Assembly (NCBI GenBank): GCA_027083915.1
Contig: JALWML010000506.1
Coordinates: 1 to 11,297, forward strand
Source: Lysobacterales bacterium
Lineage (GTDB): Bacteria; Pseudomonadota; Gammaproteobacteria; Xanthomonadales; Marinicellaceae
Direction: 5' to 3'
DNA length: 11,297 nucleotides
The translations under genes were made by a program, and so were the position numbers. Each line of letters begins with the position of its first letter. Position 1 is the first letter of the stretch. This document shows positions 1 through 6,279 of the stretch, piece by piece. The notes below the pieces were generated by a model, which saw nothing but the letters and a program-made list of their open reading frames with translations, did no database searches and had not been told where the DNA came from.

Positions 1-125
1 CCACCTGTGGATAGAATTTCAACACCTTGCTCTTTTAAGCCTTTTGCTAAAACGTTTAAATGTGATTTATCTGAAACACTGATAAGTGCACGCCTGATTG
101 ACACTCTGTTTTGAGTACTGGACAT
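1..125 (-). CDS. purH: PurH N-terminus (IMP cyclohydrolase / AICAR transformylase), cut by the window edge
   Basis: Reading the minus strand from the ATG at 125 gives 41 codons that run off the left edge. After about ten variable residues comes RRALISVSDKSHLNVLAKG and then an EILSTGG motif. This is the start of the MGS-like IMP cyclohydrolase domain of PurH, the bifunctional enzyme of the last two steps of purine synthesis. The gene follows fis, an arrangement usual in gammaproteobacteria. There is no clear Shine-Dalgarno just before the ATG, but no other Met precedes the conserved block, so the start is probably right. Only the first twelfth or so of the usual ~520-residue protein is visible, so nothing can be said about its integrity. 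Confidence 0.9.
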   Translation of the reverse strand, partial: MSSTQNRVSIRRALISVSDKSHLNVLAKGLKEQGVEILSTG

Positions 126-157
126 AATTTTATTAATAATTACTAAAGGATTAGGGC

Positions 158-185
158 ATTATAACGAGATATAACACCATTTAAA
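158..185 (-). promoter_or_regulatory. Probable sigma-70 promoter for purH in the fis-purH gap
   Basis: On the minus strand a perfect TATAAT (163 to 158) lies 16 nt after TTTAAA (185 to 180), a 4/6 match to the -35 consensus. Transcription would start near 151 and give a leader of about 25 nt. The bases after the -10 box are GC-rich (GCCC). The same 70-bp gap holds an AT-only inverted repeat (179-185 with 195-201) overlapping the fis stop. It is too weak to call a terminator. Readthrough from fis therefore also seems possible. Confidence 0.45.
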
Positions 186-195
186 GAAATAAAGT

Positions 196-444
196 TTAAA
201 TCTTATGTTTTCTTGATTTGTTGCGTAATGTTGTTCGAGTCATCCCAAGAATTTCTGCTGTCTGAGTTAAGTTTCCATTGGTAAAGTCTAACACTTCCAA
301 AATAACTCCTTTTTCAATTTCTCCAACGATAAACCCATGTAAATTTTTGACTTTATGCCCTTTTAGGTTAAGCAGGTATTGCTTAACAGTTTTGCGGGTA
401 TACATTTGTAAATTTAGATTTTTAAAATTCTCTGGCTCTACCAT
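196..444 (-). CDS. fis: Fis-family nucleoid/DNA-binding protein
   Basis: This is an 82-residue protein with the Fis layout: a VKQYL helix, the GHKVKNLHGFIVGEIE dimerisation region, and a C-terminal helix-turn-helix (about residues 57-80, GNLTQTAEILGMTRTTLR). It ends two residues after the second helix, as Fis does. Fis dimers bend DNA and control stable RNA and many growth-phase genes. E. coli Fis has 98 residues; this one is shorter at the N-terminus, where the mobile beta-hairpin arm that stimulates DNA inversion sits, so that arm looks reduced. The start codon overlaps the upstream stop (TAATG), so translation is probably coupled to the DUF3426 gene. In E. coli the gene before fis is dusB, which is absent here. 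An NtrC-type C-terminal fragment is the alternative, but length and position favour Fis. Confidence 0.9.
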   Translation of the reverse strand: MVEPENFKNLNLQMYTRKTVKQYLLNLKGHKVKNLHGFIVGEIEKGVILEVLDFTNGNLTQTAEILGMTRTTLRNKSRKHKI

Positions 445-1250
445 TATCGCGCTCCATATGTTGGACTAAAACCCACCTCAAAAGTAACAGCATTTTTGCC
501 CGGACTTTGCAATTCAAGAGTAACGGGAATCAATGTATTTGGAGACATTCCAGCGTCAATAGTTTCAGCATCCAAATATTCTGAAGGCAAAAATCGCCTC
601 ATGGCAACAATTTCTCCATTAAGATTTGACATCTTAATTTCCAATGCTGGAAACATTTGCGTCTTTTCATCACTATTGATAATTCCTGCTGTTATTATCA
701 AGGCATTATCCCGACCAGGGTGTTGTCTTATACTTCGAGACACTAATGCAATACTGTTTAAATTAGACTCGTCATGAATGACATAGCAATCAACAACATG
801 ACATATCCTATCTCTAAGCACTCCATCTGGCAATCTTAAGGTTCCATTTTTAACTGCTTCAATACCCTGCCACAACAATAATACCGCCAATACAACGCTG
901 GCAAGAATCCAAAATACAGAGGATTTTTTCTGTACTGACGTCACTTTTTCAGCAACAAACTCAGGCCGATCTCCTTGTCCATCATCCGTTGTGTCACTCG
1001 TTTCATCTGGCTTTTCTTCTAAAATTTGAGGAACAATGTTTTGCTTAAACTCATGATTTAATAATGGTGGCGGGTTATCATTTTCATTTAAAATTAAATC
1101 AAAACCATCTTGCGGCTTGTATTCTGCAAGTGTCTCTAATGCATCAAATACTGCTCCACACGAACTACAGCGTACTTGCGCCCGTGATGCAACTAAGTCA
1201 TCAACAGTCACTCCAAAAATTTCTCCGCAGCCGCGGCATTGTGTATACAT
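444..1250 (-). CDS. Zinc-ribbon and DUF3426 single-pass membrane protein, function unknown
   Basis: This protein has 268 residues. At the N-terminus is an MJ0042-type zinc ribbon with two CxxC pairs (C5/C8 and C28/C31). An acidic, proline-containing low-complexity linker follows to about residue 108. Next comes one hydrophobic segment (about 111-127, after two lysines), and then a domain of about 140 residues that fits DUF3426. The lysines before the segment suggest the ribbon is cytoplasmic and the C-terminal domain periplasmic. The family commonly sits between prmA and fis or dusB in Pseudomonas-like genomes and has no established function. Here it starts 5 nt after prmA and its stop overlaps the fis start. 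It may link envelope state to expression, but that is only a guess. All four cysteines are intact and the reading frame is undamaged. Confidence 0.85.
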   Translation of the reverse strand: MYTQCRGCGEIFGVTVDDLVASRAQVRCSSCGAVFDALETLAEYKPQDGFDLILNENDNPPPLLNHEFKQNIVPQILEEKPDETSDTTDDGQGDRPEFVAEKVTSVQKKSSVFWILASVVLAVLLLWQGIEAVKNGTLRLPDGVLRDRICHVVDCYVIHDESNLNSIALVSRSIRQHPGRDNALIITAGIINSDEKTQMFPALEIKMSNLNGEIVAMRRFLPSEYLDAETIDAGMSPNTLIPVTLELQSPGKNAVTFEVGFSPTYGAR

Positions 1251-1255
1251 TTTAA

Positions 1256-2158
1256 TTAACTCTTTTTAATGCAATAGACAGAAGCCCAATCATCCATAAT
1301 CTTGATTTCAAAGTCAACAAATGAGCCTTTAAATTTTTCAACAATCTCATCTGTTTGCTCTTTTAAAATCCCCGACATAACCAACTCTCCTTTTTCCTTA
1401 AGCAAACCATGAAACACATCAACCAAAGTCATTAACGGCGCTGCCAAAATATTCGCCAGTACAATATCGAGGTCTTTAAGGTTATTCACATCTTTGCCCT
1501 CAATAACTTCTATGCCATCTATAACCTCATTATTTGTCGCATTTATCAGCGTCGACTCAATAGCCTGCGGATCAATATCCGTACAATAAAGTTTACTAGC
1601 ACCATGTTTTAAAGCCGCTATTGCTAAAATACCAGAGCCACATCCAAAGTCTATGGCTTCAACATTTTTCATATCATGTTCATCAATCCATCGCAAACAT
1701 AAAGCTGTCGTTGCATGTGTTCCCGTTCCAAACGCCATACCTGGATCAAGATAAATATTTATAGCCTTTTCATTAACAGCCTCATACTCACTCGGTATTA
1801 TCCACGTATTTTCACCAAATTGCATCGGTTTGAAGTGTTCGAGCCACGTACGCTCCCACACTTGGTTTTTCAATCGCTCTAGCTTAATGTTTTTGTCTTG
1901 ATATTTTGCCTCTAAAACACGCAAAATTTCCGCTTCAAGAAAATCTTTGGTAAACATTGCTGTAATTTCAATATCTTGCCACAAAGGCATCTTGCCAGGT
2001 GCAGGCTCTAAGATTGCCACATCTTGAGCATCACGATAAGTCACTGAGCAGGCACCTATAGACAACATAAAGTCTTCAAGACTGACAATTTCAGACTTCC
2101 CACATAAGAGACTTACTTCGAAATAATCGTAATCAAAGTCTTTATCGTCTTGTTGCAC
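1256..2158 (-). CDS. prmA: Ribosomal protein L11 methyltransferase
   Basis: The 300-residue enzyme matches PrmA in length (E. coli 293). It transfers methyl groups from S-adenosylmethionine to amino groups of ribosomal protein uL11 in the cytoplasm. Visible motifs, in order: a small N-terminal substrate-recognition domain (GACSVTYRDAQD near 35-46), WLEHFKPM (105-112), AFGTGTHATT (142-151), the SAM-binding loop DFGCGSGILA (170-179), the acidic DIDP (194-197), and NILAAPL (236-242), the PrmA form of the NPPY-like motif. Translation starts at GTG, which overlaps the accC stop as TAGTG. An AAGGA ribosome-binding site lies 6 nt upstream, and no Met lies before the conserved core. PrmA is not essential in E. 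coli. Confidence 0.95.
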   Translation of the reverse strand: MQQDDKDFDYDYFEVSLLCGKSEIVSLEDFMLSIGACSVTYRDAQDVAILEPAPGKMPLWQDIEITAMFTKDFLEAEILRVLEAKYQDKNIKLERLKNQVWERTWLEHFKPMQFGENTWIIPSEYEAVNEKAINIYLDPGMAFGTGTHATTALCLRWIDEHDMKNVEAIDFGCGSGILAIAALKHGASKLYCTDIDPQAIESTLINATNNEVIDGIEVIEGKDVNNLKDLDIVLANILAAPLMTLVDVFHGLLKEKGELVMSGILKEQTDEIVEKFKGSFVDFEIKIMDDWASVYCIKKS

Positions 2159-3504
2159 TATTTTTCCTTATCCAATAACTTTTCTAAATAATGAATGTTT
2201 TTACCACCATTAACAAAACCTTGGTCATTCATAATCATTTGTTGTAAAGCAATGTTTGTTTTAATACCTGAAACAACAGTTTCAGCTAAAGCCAAGCGCA
2301 TGCGTTTTATTGTGGTTTCACGGTCTTCACCACGGACAATAATCTTACCAATCATCGAATCATAGTTTGGCGGCACCCGATAACCGTCATAAACATGAGA
2401 ATCCACTCGCACACCCGGACCACCTGGCGCATGAAAAATTTCAATCAATCCAGGTGATGGCATAAATGTCTTGGCGTCCTCTGCATTTAAACGACACTCA
2501 ATGGCATGACCCGTTATATGTATATCATTTTGCGTAATTTGCATTGGTTCGCCTGCCGCAATTAATAATTGTTGTTTAATTAAATCAACACCTGTAATGG
2601 CTTCAGTTACGGGATGTTCAACTTGAATGCGTGTATTCATCTCAATAAAATAAAACTCACCATCATCGTATAAGAATTCAAATGTTCCTGCCCCCTCATA
2701 TTTGATGCGCTTACAAGCTTCGACACAAACCGCTCCAATTTTTTCACGCTGTTCGGGAGTAATTCCAGGAGCAGGTGCTTCTTCAACGACTTTTTGATGA
2801 CGACGTTGCATAGAACAATCCCGCTCTCCCAAATGTATCGCATTGCCATGTTTATCGGATAAAACTTGTATTTCAATATGGCGTGGGTTTTGCAAATACT
2901 TTTCCATGTAAACTGTACCATCACCAAATGCGGCAGCTGCTTCTGTTTGAGTCATCTTAATGGCATTATTGAGAGCCGCATCAGTATGAACAACACGCAT
3001 ACCACGACCACCGCCGCCGGAGGCTGCTTTAATAATAATAGGATACCCAATCTTGTTGGCTATTTTAAGATTCTTATCAGCATCATCATCCAAAGGGCCA
3101 CCAGAACCTGGTACACAAGGTACACCTGCAGCGTTCATGGCATCAATTGCTGCCACTTTGTCACCCATCAAGCGAATCGTATCAGCTCGTGGTCCGATAA
3201 AAGTAAAACCTGAATTTTCTACGCGTTCGGCAAAATCAGCATTCTCGGCTAAAAATCCATAGCCAGGATGAATAGCTTCTGCATCTGTAACTTCTGCTGC
3301 GGCAATAATTTTAGGTATATCTAAATAACTATCCAACGAAGGCGGTGGCCCAATACACACAGACTCATCAGCCATGCCAACGTGTTTTTGATTTCTATCA
3401 GCGGTTGAGTGAACCGCGACGGTTTTTATGCCCATGGTATGGCACGCACGCAAAATTCTCAGCGCGATTTCGCCTCGATTGGCGATAACTACTTTTGAAA
3501 ACAT
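2158..3504 (-). CDS. accC: Biotin carboxylase subunit of acetyl-CoA carboxylase
   Basis: The 448 residues align almost without gaps to E. coli AccC (449). The enzyme uses ATP and bicarbonate to carboxylate biotin on AccB, the first half of malonyl-CoA formation for fatty-acid synthesis. Visible signatures are the N-terminal VIANRGEIALRI, HPGYGFLAEN (79-88), the glycine-rich ATP-grasp loop KAASGGGGRGMRVV near 159, the HQKVVEEAPAP block near 236 with its catalytic lysine, FIEMNTRIQVEHPVTE near 286 with the Glu/Asn/Arg active-site set, and a C-terminal PNYDSMIGK. The start codon is ATG, and its AGGAAA ribosome-binding site overlaps the accB stop 11 nt upstream. accA and accD are not in the window, as is usual. 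No key residue appears to be lost. Confidence 0.97.
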   Translation of the reverse strand: MFSKVVIANRGEIALRILRACHTMGIKTVAVHSTADRNQKHVGMADESVCIGPPPSLDSYLDIPKIIAAAEVTDAEAIHPGYGFLAENADFAERVENSGFTFIGPRADTIRLMGDKVAAIDAMNAAGVPCVPGSGGPLDDDADKNLKIANKIGYPIIIKAASGGGGRGMRVVHTDAALNNAIKMTQTEAAAAFGDGTVYMEKYLQNPRHIEIQVLSDKHGNAIHLGERDCSMQRRHQKVVEEAPAPGITPEQREKIGAVCVEACKRIKYEGAGTFEFLYDDGEFYFIEMNTRIQVEHPVTEAITGVDLIKQQLLIAAGEPMQITQNDIHITGHAIECRLNAEDAKTFMPSPGLIEIFHAPGGPGVRVDSHVYDGYRVPPNYDSMIGKIIVRGEDRETTIKRMRLALAETVVSGIKTNIALQQMIMNDQGFVNGGKNIHYLEKLLDKEK

Positions 3505-3515
3505 AAGCGTATTTC

Positions 3516-3959
3516 CTAACTAATTACATATAAAGGTTCATCAAATTCAATCGGCTGACCGTTTTCGACCAAGACTTTTGTTACTGTGCCCTCAAATTCT
3601 GATTCAATTTGATTAAACATCTTCATAGCCTCAACAATACATAGAGTATCACCAACCTTGACTTTCTGACCAACTTTCACAAAAGGCTCAGCCTCAGGTG
3701 ATGAAGCCGTATAAAATGTTCCAACCATCGGTGAGCGTTGAATATTGCCATCTTCACTGGCTACAGCAGGTCTTGGTTCTGGCGCAGTACTTGTAGGCAC
3801 AACTGGAGCAGCAGGAGCTACTGCTGTTACCGTAGTTGGGGCAGAGGCTTGTACTTGGCGTGAAAGTTTTACCGACTCCTCACCTTCGACAATTTCTAAT
3901 TCAGTTAAAGATGAACTTTCAAGAAGCTCAATAAGTTTTTTAATTTTTCTAATATCCAC
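3516..3959 (-). CDS. accB: Biotin carboxyl carrier protein of acetyl-CoA carboxylase
   Basis: This 147-residue protein has the three BCCP parts. The N-terminal MDIRKIKKLIELLESS is nearly the E. coli start. An Ala/Pro/Thr/Val-rich flexible linker covers about residues 35-70. The C-terminal biotinyl domain carries the EAMKM motif, with K113 as the residue to be biotinylated. The domain also has the FVKVGQKVKVGDTL strand and a complete C-terminal half (GQPIEFDEPLYVIS). The protein carries biotin between AccC and the carboxyltransferase. The start is GTG, supported by GGGGA at 3965-3969 with 5-nt spacing and by the E. coli-like first residues. It begins 20 nt after the aroQ stop and is followed 11 nt later by accC. 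Confidence 0.97.
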   Translation of the reverse strand: MDIRKIKKLIELLESSSLTELEIVEGEESVKLSRQVQASAPTTVTAVAPAAPVVPTSTAPEPRPAVASEDGNIQRSPMVGTFYTASSPEAEPFVKVGQKVKVGDTLCIVEAMKMFNQIESEFEGTVTKVLVENGQPIEFDEPLYVIS

Positions 3960-3979
3960 GTGTGTCCCCGTATGTTAGA

Positions 3980-4414
3980 TTATTTAGTGTGGTTTAAAAG
4001 GTGATTTAATGCCAGCAAATAGCCATTAGCCCCTAAACCTGAAATAGTCCCCATGGCAATATCTGAAAAGTAAGATTTTTTTCTAAAATCTTCTCGAGCA
4101 TAAATATTTGACAAGTGAACTTCGATAAATGGTATTTTAGTTGCTTGTAACGCATCGCGTAGTGCAACTGATGTATGGGTAAAAGCAGCAGGATTTAGAA
4201 TGATGAATTGACTTTCCTTTCCCAATAATGCTTGGATAGCATCAACTAACTCATATTCTTTATTGGATTGCATAAAATCTAATGTTGCATTTGCGTCTTT
4301 GATTAAATCACGCATCTGCCGTTCAATATCTACCAAGGTAGTCAAACCATATATCTCTGGCTCTCTTTTACCTAATAAATTTAAATTTGGACCATTCAAT
4401 ACCGTAATATTCAT
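3980..4414 (-). CDS. aroQ: Type II 3-dehydroquinate dehydratase
   Basis: The protein has 144 residues from the ATG at 4414 and is a full-length type II enzyme. It converts 3-dehydroquinate to 3-dehydroshikimate in the shikimate pathway, working as a dodecamer in the family. Motifs visible: LNGPNLNLLGKREPEIYG with the catalytic Tyr (Y22) and its neighbouring Arg (R17); SNKEYELVDAI, where the usual His/Gln and Gly of SN(H/Q)EGE are replaced; NPAAFTHTSVALRDAL with H80; EVHLSN with H100; and R111. A GTG at 4447 is also in frame, but homologues start at the ATG and the extra eleven residues look unlike the family. Neither start has a good Shine-Dalgarno. A hairpin sits 11 nt upstream. aroQ before accBC is a common gammaproteobacterial order. 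Confidence 0.95.
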   Translation of the reverse strand: MNITVLNGPNLNLLGKREPEIYGLTTLVDIERQMRDLIKDANATLDFMQSNKEYELVDAIQALLGKESQFIILNPAAFTHTSVALRDALQATKIPFIEVHLSNIYAREDFRKKSYFSDIAMGTISGLGANGYLLALNHLLNHTK

Positions 4415-4425
4415 AAAAACGTACG

Positions 4426-4452
4426 CAATCGTGCTACTAAAAAACACGATTG
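4426..4452 (-). promoter_or_regulatory. Hairpin in the aroQ 5' leader
   Basis: On the minus strand CAATCGTG (4452-4445) and CACGATTG (4433-4426) form a perfect 8-bp stem around an 11-nt loop. The stem ends 11 nt before the aroQ ATG, and a TTTTT run lies directly before that ATG. The T-run is 6 nt from the stem, so this is not a classical terminator. It may affect translation initiation or mRNA stability for the aroQ-acc operon. Confidence 0.4.
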
Positions 4453-4533
4453 TGCCGAAAAAATCATTAAATGTCTATAAAAACTCTGTTTTTAACCTTT
4501 TTAAACTATTTACCTCAAACGTTCGTTTTAAAC

Positions 4534-4545
4534 AAGCAATTGCTT
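4534..4545. repeat. Perfect 12-bp palindrome, possible operator
   Basis: AAGCAATTGCTT is its own reverse complement. Flanking TTTTA (4527-4531) and TAAAA (4546-4550) could extend it, with two unpaired bases (AC, 4532-4533) on the left. It lies centrally between two divergent operons, where an operator would be placed, but I do not recognise the binding protein. Chance is quite possible in AT-rich DNA. Confidence 0.3.
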
Positions 4546-4623
4546 TAAAAAACACTTTCTATTCTCGGACACGCTCCTAGCACCTGAATCTCCCTAAGCA
4601 TTTTTAGTCTTTGGAATATTCTA

Positions 4624-4632
4624 TGCTACAAT
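4624..4632 (+). promoter_or_regulatory. Extended -10 promoter for lolB-ispE
   Basis: TGCTACAAT combines the TG extension with TACAAT, a 5/6 match to the -10 consensus. No good -35 hexamer lies 16-18 nt upstream (TAGTCT at 16 nt is poor), which fits an extended -10 promoter. Transcription would begin near 4639, leaving a leader of about 29 nt. A TATAAT at 4660-4665 is closer to the gene, but its start point would fall inside the coding region. Confidence 0.45.
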
Positions 4633-4667
4633 TGCCCAATCTAAAACCTAACCATCGATTATAATCA

Positions 4668-5228
4668 ATGCTACGCCTAATTTATCTTATTTCACTCTGC
4701 ATATTACTGGCTTCGTGTACACACTTACAAAAAAAGTCAGGCTCTATTGATGTAACCCAATCCGCTTCTAAAAACTGGTCTCTTAATGGTAAATTTGCAC
4801 TTTCAAACGGCAAAGAAAATGGTTCTGGGAAAATCAGCTATTCTGTTAACAATAAGACGATTCACGCTAAATTTAAAGCACCTCTTGGGCAAGGTAGCTG
4901 GGAAATAAAACAAGATAAAAACAAAGCCGAACTTCTTTCTAGTCGACACAATCCAGTTTATGGAAATAACGCCCAAAAACTTATCAGCCAAGAATTGGGC
5001 TGGAATTTCCCATGGGATAGTCTCATTTATTGGTTGCAAGGTTTTAAATCAAATGAAAAAATTACAACACACCTAAGTAATAACCTTAAGGAAATACAAG
5101 ACAATGGTTGGACAATCACTTATGCTAAATGGATTCAAACAGCCAATGGCTTTTTACCTAAAAAAATCAAAGCCCGCAAACCACCTTACACAGTAAAATT
5201 AATTATCTACAACTGGAATTTTGATTAA
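4668..5228 (+). CDS. lolB: Outer-membrane lipoprotein insertion factor LolB
   Basis: The 186-residue protein starts with a lipoprotein signal peptide: MLRLIYLISLCILLASC has a lipobox LASC, with C17 as the lipidated cysteine. The mature part fits LolB: WSLNGKFALSN, a GSGKISYS strand, KAPLGQGSWEI, NAQKLISQELGWNFPWDSLIYWLQG (written here in two parts: residues around NAQKLISQELGW, then FPWDSLIYWLQG) and a C-terminal KARKPPYTVKLIIYNW. LolB accepts lipoproteins from periplasmic LolA and places them in the inner leaflet of the outer membrane. Its stop directly abuts the ispE start, and lolB-ispE is a standard pairing. In E. coli hemA lies divergently next to lolB; here that place is taken by the aroQ-acc operon. 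The family is poorly conserved, but signal, motifs and position agree. Confidence 0.92.
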   Translation: MLRLIYLISLCILLASCTHLQKKSGSIDVTQSASKNWSLNGKFALSNGKENGSGKISYSVNNKTIHAKFKAPLGQGSWEIKQDKNKAELLSSRHNPVYGNNAQKLISQELGWNFPWDSLIYWLQGFKSNEKITTHLSNNLKEIQDNGWTITYAKWIQTANGFLPKKIKARKPPYTVKLIIYNWNFD

Positions 5229-6056
5229 ATGAAAACCCTTAGCCCAGCGAAAATCAATTTGATCTTACGAATACTTGGTCAACGCGCAGACGGTTATCAC
5301 TTATTACAAACCTATTTTCAATTGCTTGATTGGGGTGATGAGATGGAATTTACACTACAAAAGAAACCCTCAATTGAGGTAACAGGCAACTTTGGAGACC
5401 TAAAAATAACAGATAACTTAATTTATAAGGCAGCTAAACTTCTTGAACCTCATAAACAAACAGGCGAAGGCATAAATATATTTATACAAAAGAACATCCC
5501 TCAAGGCTCAGGTCTTGGCGGCGGAAGTTCTAATGCAGGAACAACTTTACGGCTATTAAATAAACTGTGGCAATGTGATTTAAATCACGAACAACTACAA
5601 AAGTACGCCTTGAGATTAGGGGCTGATGTTCCCTTATTTGTACTCAATCACTCTGCTTGGGCAACAGGAGTTGGCGAAAACCTCGCACCCTATTCAACAA
5701 AAGACTATTATTTTGTACTCATTTTCCCACCCGTACAAATTAACACAGTTGACATCTTTAAACACCCCAAGCTGTGTCGCAGTCAACAACCAATTAACAC
5801 AAAAGATATCAATGATGAACAACTGTGGTCAAACACGTGCACTCCAATAGTGTTATCGACTTATCCTGAAGTAGAAAATATATATTCGTATGCTGCACAC
5901 TATGCAAATATACACATGTCAGGAACAGGCTCCACTCTATTTAGCGCCTTTACAAACAAAGACGAAGCAGTAGATTTTCAGGCAAAACTACCCAATTATT
6001 GGCGAACAGAATTATGCCAATCAAAAAAAAATGAAAAAAACTCAATTAGGCTTTGA
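5229..6056 (+). CDS. ispE: 4-diphosphocytidyl-2-C-methyl-D-erythritol kinase
   Basis: This GHMP-family kinase of 275 residues (E. coli 283) phosphorylates CDP-methylerythritol with ATP, the fourth step of the MEP isoprenoid pathway. PAKINLIL (6-13) contains the active-site lysine K8, and DGYHLLQT follows. The ATP-binding loop IPQGSGLGGGSSNAGT covers about 90-105, LGADVPLF carries the catalytic Asp D133, and the third GHMP motif MSGTGSTLF lies near the C-terminus. The ATG follows the lolB TAA with no gap, so the two genes share a transcript. The 3' end overlaps the -35 box of the tRNA-Gln promoter. No missing residues are apparent. Confidence 0.96.
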   Translation: MKTLSPAKINLILRILGQRADGYHLLQTYFQLLDWGDEMEFTLQKKPSIEVTGNFGDLKITDNLIYKAAKLLEPHKQTGEGINIFIQKNIPQGSGLGGGSSNAGTTLRLLNKLWQCDLNHEQLQKYALRLGADVPLFVLNHSAWATGVGENLAPYSTKDYYFVLIFPPVQINTVDIFKHPKLCRSQQPINTKDINDEQLWSNTCTPIVLSTYPEVENIYSYAAHYANIHMSGTGSTLFSAFTNKDEAVDFQAKLPNYWRTELCQSKKNEKNSIRL

Positions 6057-6080
6057 TTTCCTAAATAAGATGTATATAAT
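6053..6080 (+). promoter_or_regulatory. Promoter of tRNA-Gln, stable-RNA type
   Basis: TTGATT (6053-6058, 4/6) is followed after 16 nt by a perfect TATAAT (6075-6080). The -35 box overlaps the ispE stop codon. The bases between the -10 box and the predicted start near 6087 are GC-rich (CCCGACC), the discriminator composition known from rRNA and tRNA promoters under stringent control. Transcription would begin about 10 nt before the mature tRNA. Confidence 0.7.
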
Positions 6081-6096
6081 ACCCGACCTTATTTGA

Positions 6097-6171
6097 TGGG
6101 ACGTCGTCAAGTGGTAAGACACTAGATTTTGATTCTAGCATTCGCAGGTTCGAGTCCTGCCGTCCCAGCCA
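6097..6171 (+). tRNA. tRNA-Gln(TTG)
   Basis: The 75-nt cloverleaf has an acceptor stem TGGGACG (6097-6103) pairing with CGTCCCA (6161-6167), discriminator G6168 and an encoded CCA (6169-6171). The anticodon stem is CTAGA/TCTAG (6122-6126 and 6134-6138), with anticodon TTG at 6129-6131 reading CAA and probably CAG. The T-arm GCAGG-TTCGAGT-CCTGC is intact. The U1-A72 pair and G73 are the usual glutaminyl-tRNA identity features. Length and sequence are very close to E. coli tRNA-Gln. It sits between ispE and prs, a position seen in other gammaproteobacteria. Confidence 0.97.
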
Positions 6172-6177
6172 TATTTG

Positions 6178-6213
6178 ATGCCTGCAATTAGACAACTAAT
6201 TGCAGGCATATTT
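6178..6213 (+). terminator. Hairpin terminator after tRNA-Gln
   Basis: ATGCCTGCAATTAG (6178-6191) and its exact complement (6196-6209) form a 14-bp stem with the four-base loop ACAA, starting 6 nt after the CCA end. The following bases are ATTTGT, so the T-tract is poor. The strong stem should define the tRNA 3' side but may let some polymerase through to prs. It also rules out the TTG at 6175 as a sensible prs start. Confidence 0.7.
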
Positions 6214-6240
6214 GTATGCAGAAAATTAATTTGTGATAAG
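6212..6240 (+). promoter_or_regulatory. Possible extended -10 promoter for prs
   Basis: TTGTAT (6212-6217) and GATAAG (6235-6240) are 17 nt apart, and a TG extension precedes the -10 hexamer (TGTGATAAG). The predicted start near 6247 lies after the alternative ATG at 6241, which supports the ATG at 6280 as the true prs start. The hexamers are only moderate matches (3/6 and 4/6). Confidence 0.35.
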
Positions 6241-6279
6241 ATGTCGCAGAATTTATCGAAAACACCGTTGAGCCACACA

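Larger units (their letters stand above)
4415..4667. other. Divergent intergenic region between aroQ and lolB
   Basis: This is a 253-bp gap between two divergent operons. Most of it is very AT-rich, but 4564-4599 is noticeably richer in G and C and matches neither neighbour. It contains the aroQ leader hairpin (4426-4452), a perfect 12-bp palindrome AAGCAATTGCTT (4534-4545), an AAACG-TT-CGTTT inverted repeat (4517-4528) and an extended -10 element for lolB. For the leftward operon the best promoter guess on the minus strand is TTGAGG followed 17 nt later by TTAAAA, which I do not regard as secure. No credible coding region is seen. Confidence 0.6.

Noticed and set aside
179..201. Inverted repeat after fis as a terminator
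   Set aside because: It is a 7-bp stem made only of A and T pairs without a T-tract, so too weak.
496..777. Plus-strand open frame of 93 codons opposite the DUF3426 gene
   Set aside because: It has no ribosome-binding site or recognisable motif and is explained by the coding strand opposite.
2866..3213. Plus-strand open frame of 115 codons opposite accC
   Set aside because: It is fully antisense to a strongly conserved enzyme gene and its translation is rich in Thr, Asn and Cys without any domain.
4415..4447. GTG at 4447 as the aroQ start
   Set aside because: It adds eleven residues absent from the family, and the ATG at 4414 begins exactly at the conserved ITVLNGPNLNLLG block.
4263..4580. 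Plus-strand open frame of 105 codons opposite the aroQ start
   Set aside because: It is antisense to aroQ and the hairpin leader, has no family resemblance, and its composition looks random; it is a shadow frame.
4560..4600. GC-richer patch as the terminal repeat of an insertion sequence
   Set aside because: No matching inverted end, target duplication or transposase is in the window, so I only report the composition.
6097..6213. tRNA-Gln as a phage or island attachment site
   Set aside because: There is no integrase, no direct repeat of the tRNA 3' end, and the genes on both sides are conserved core genes in their usual order.
6175..6279. TTG at 6175 or ATG at 6241 as the prs start
   Set aside because: The first lies at the tRNA terminator and the second upstream of the probable transcription start; both add residues the family does not have.
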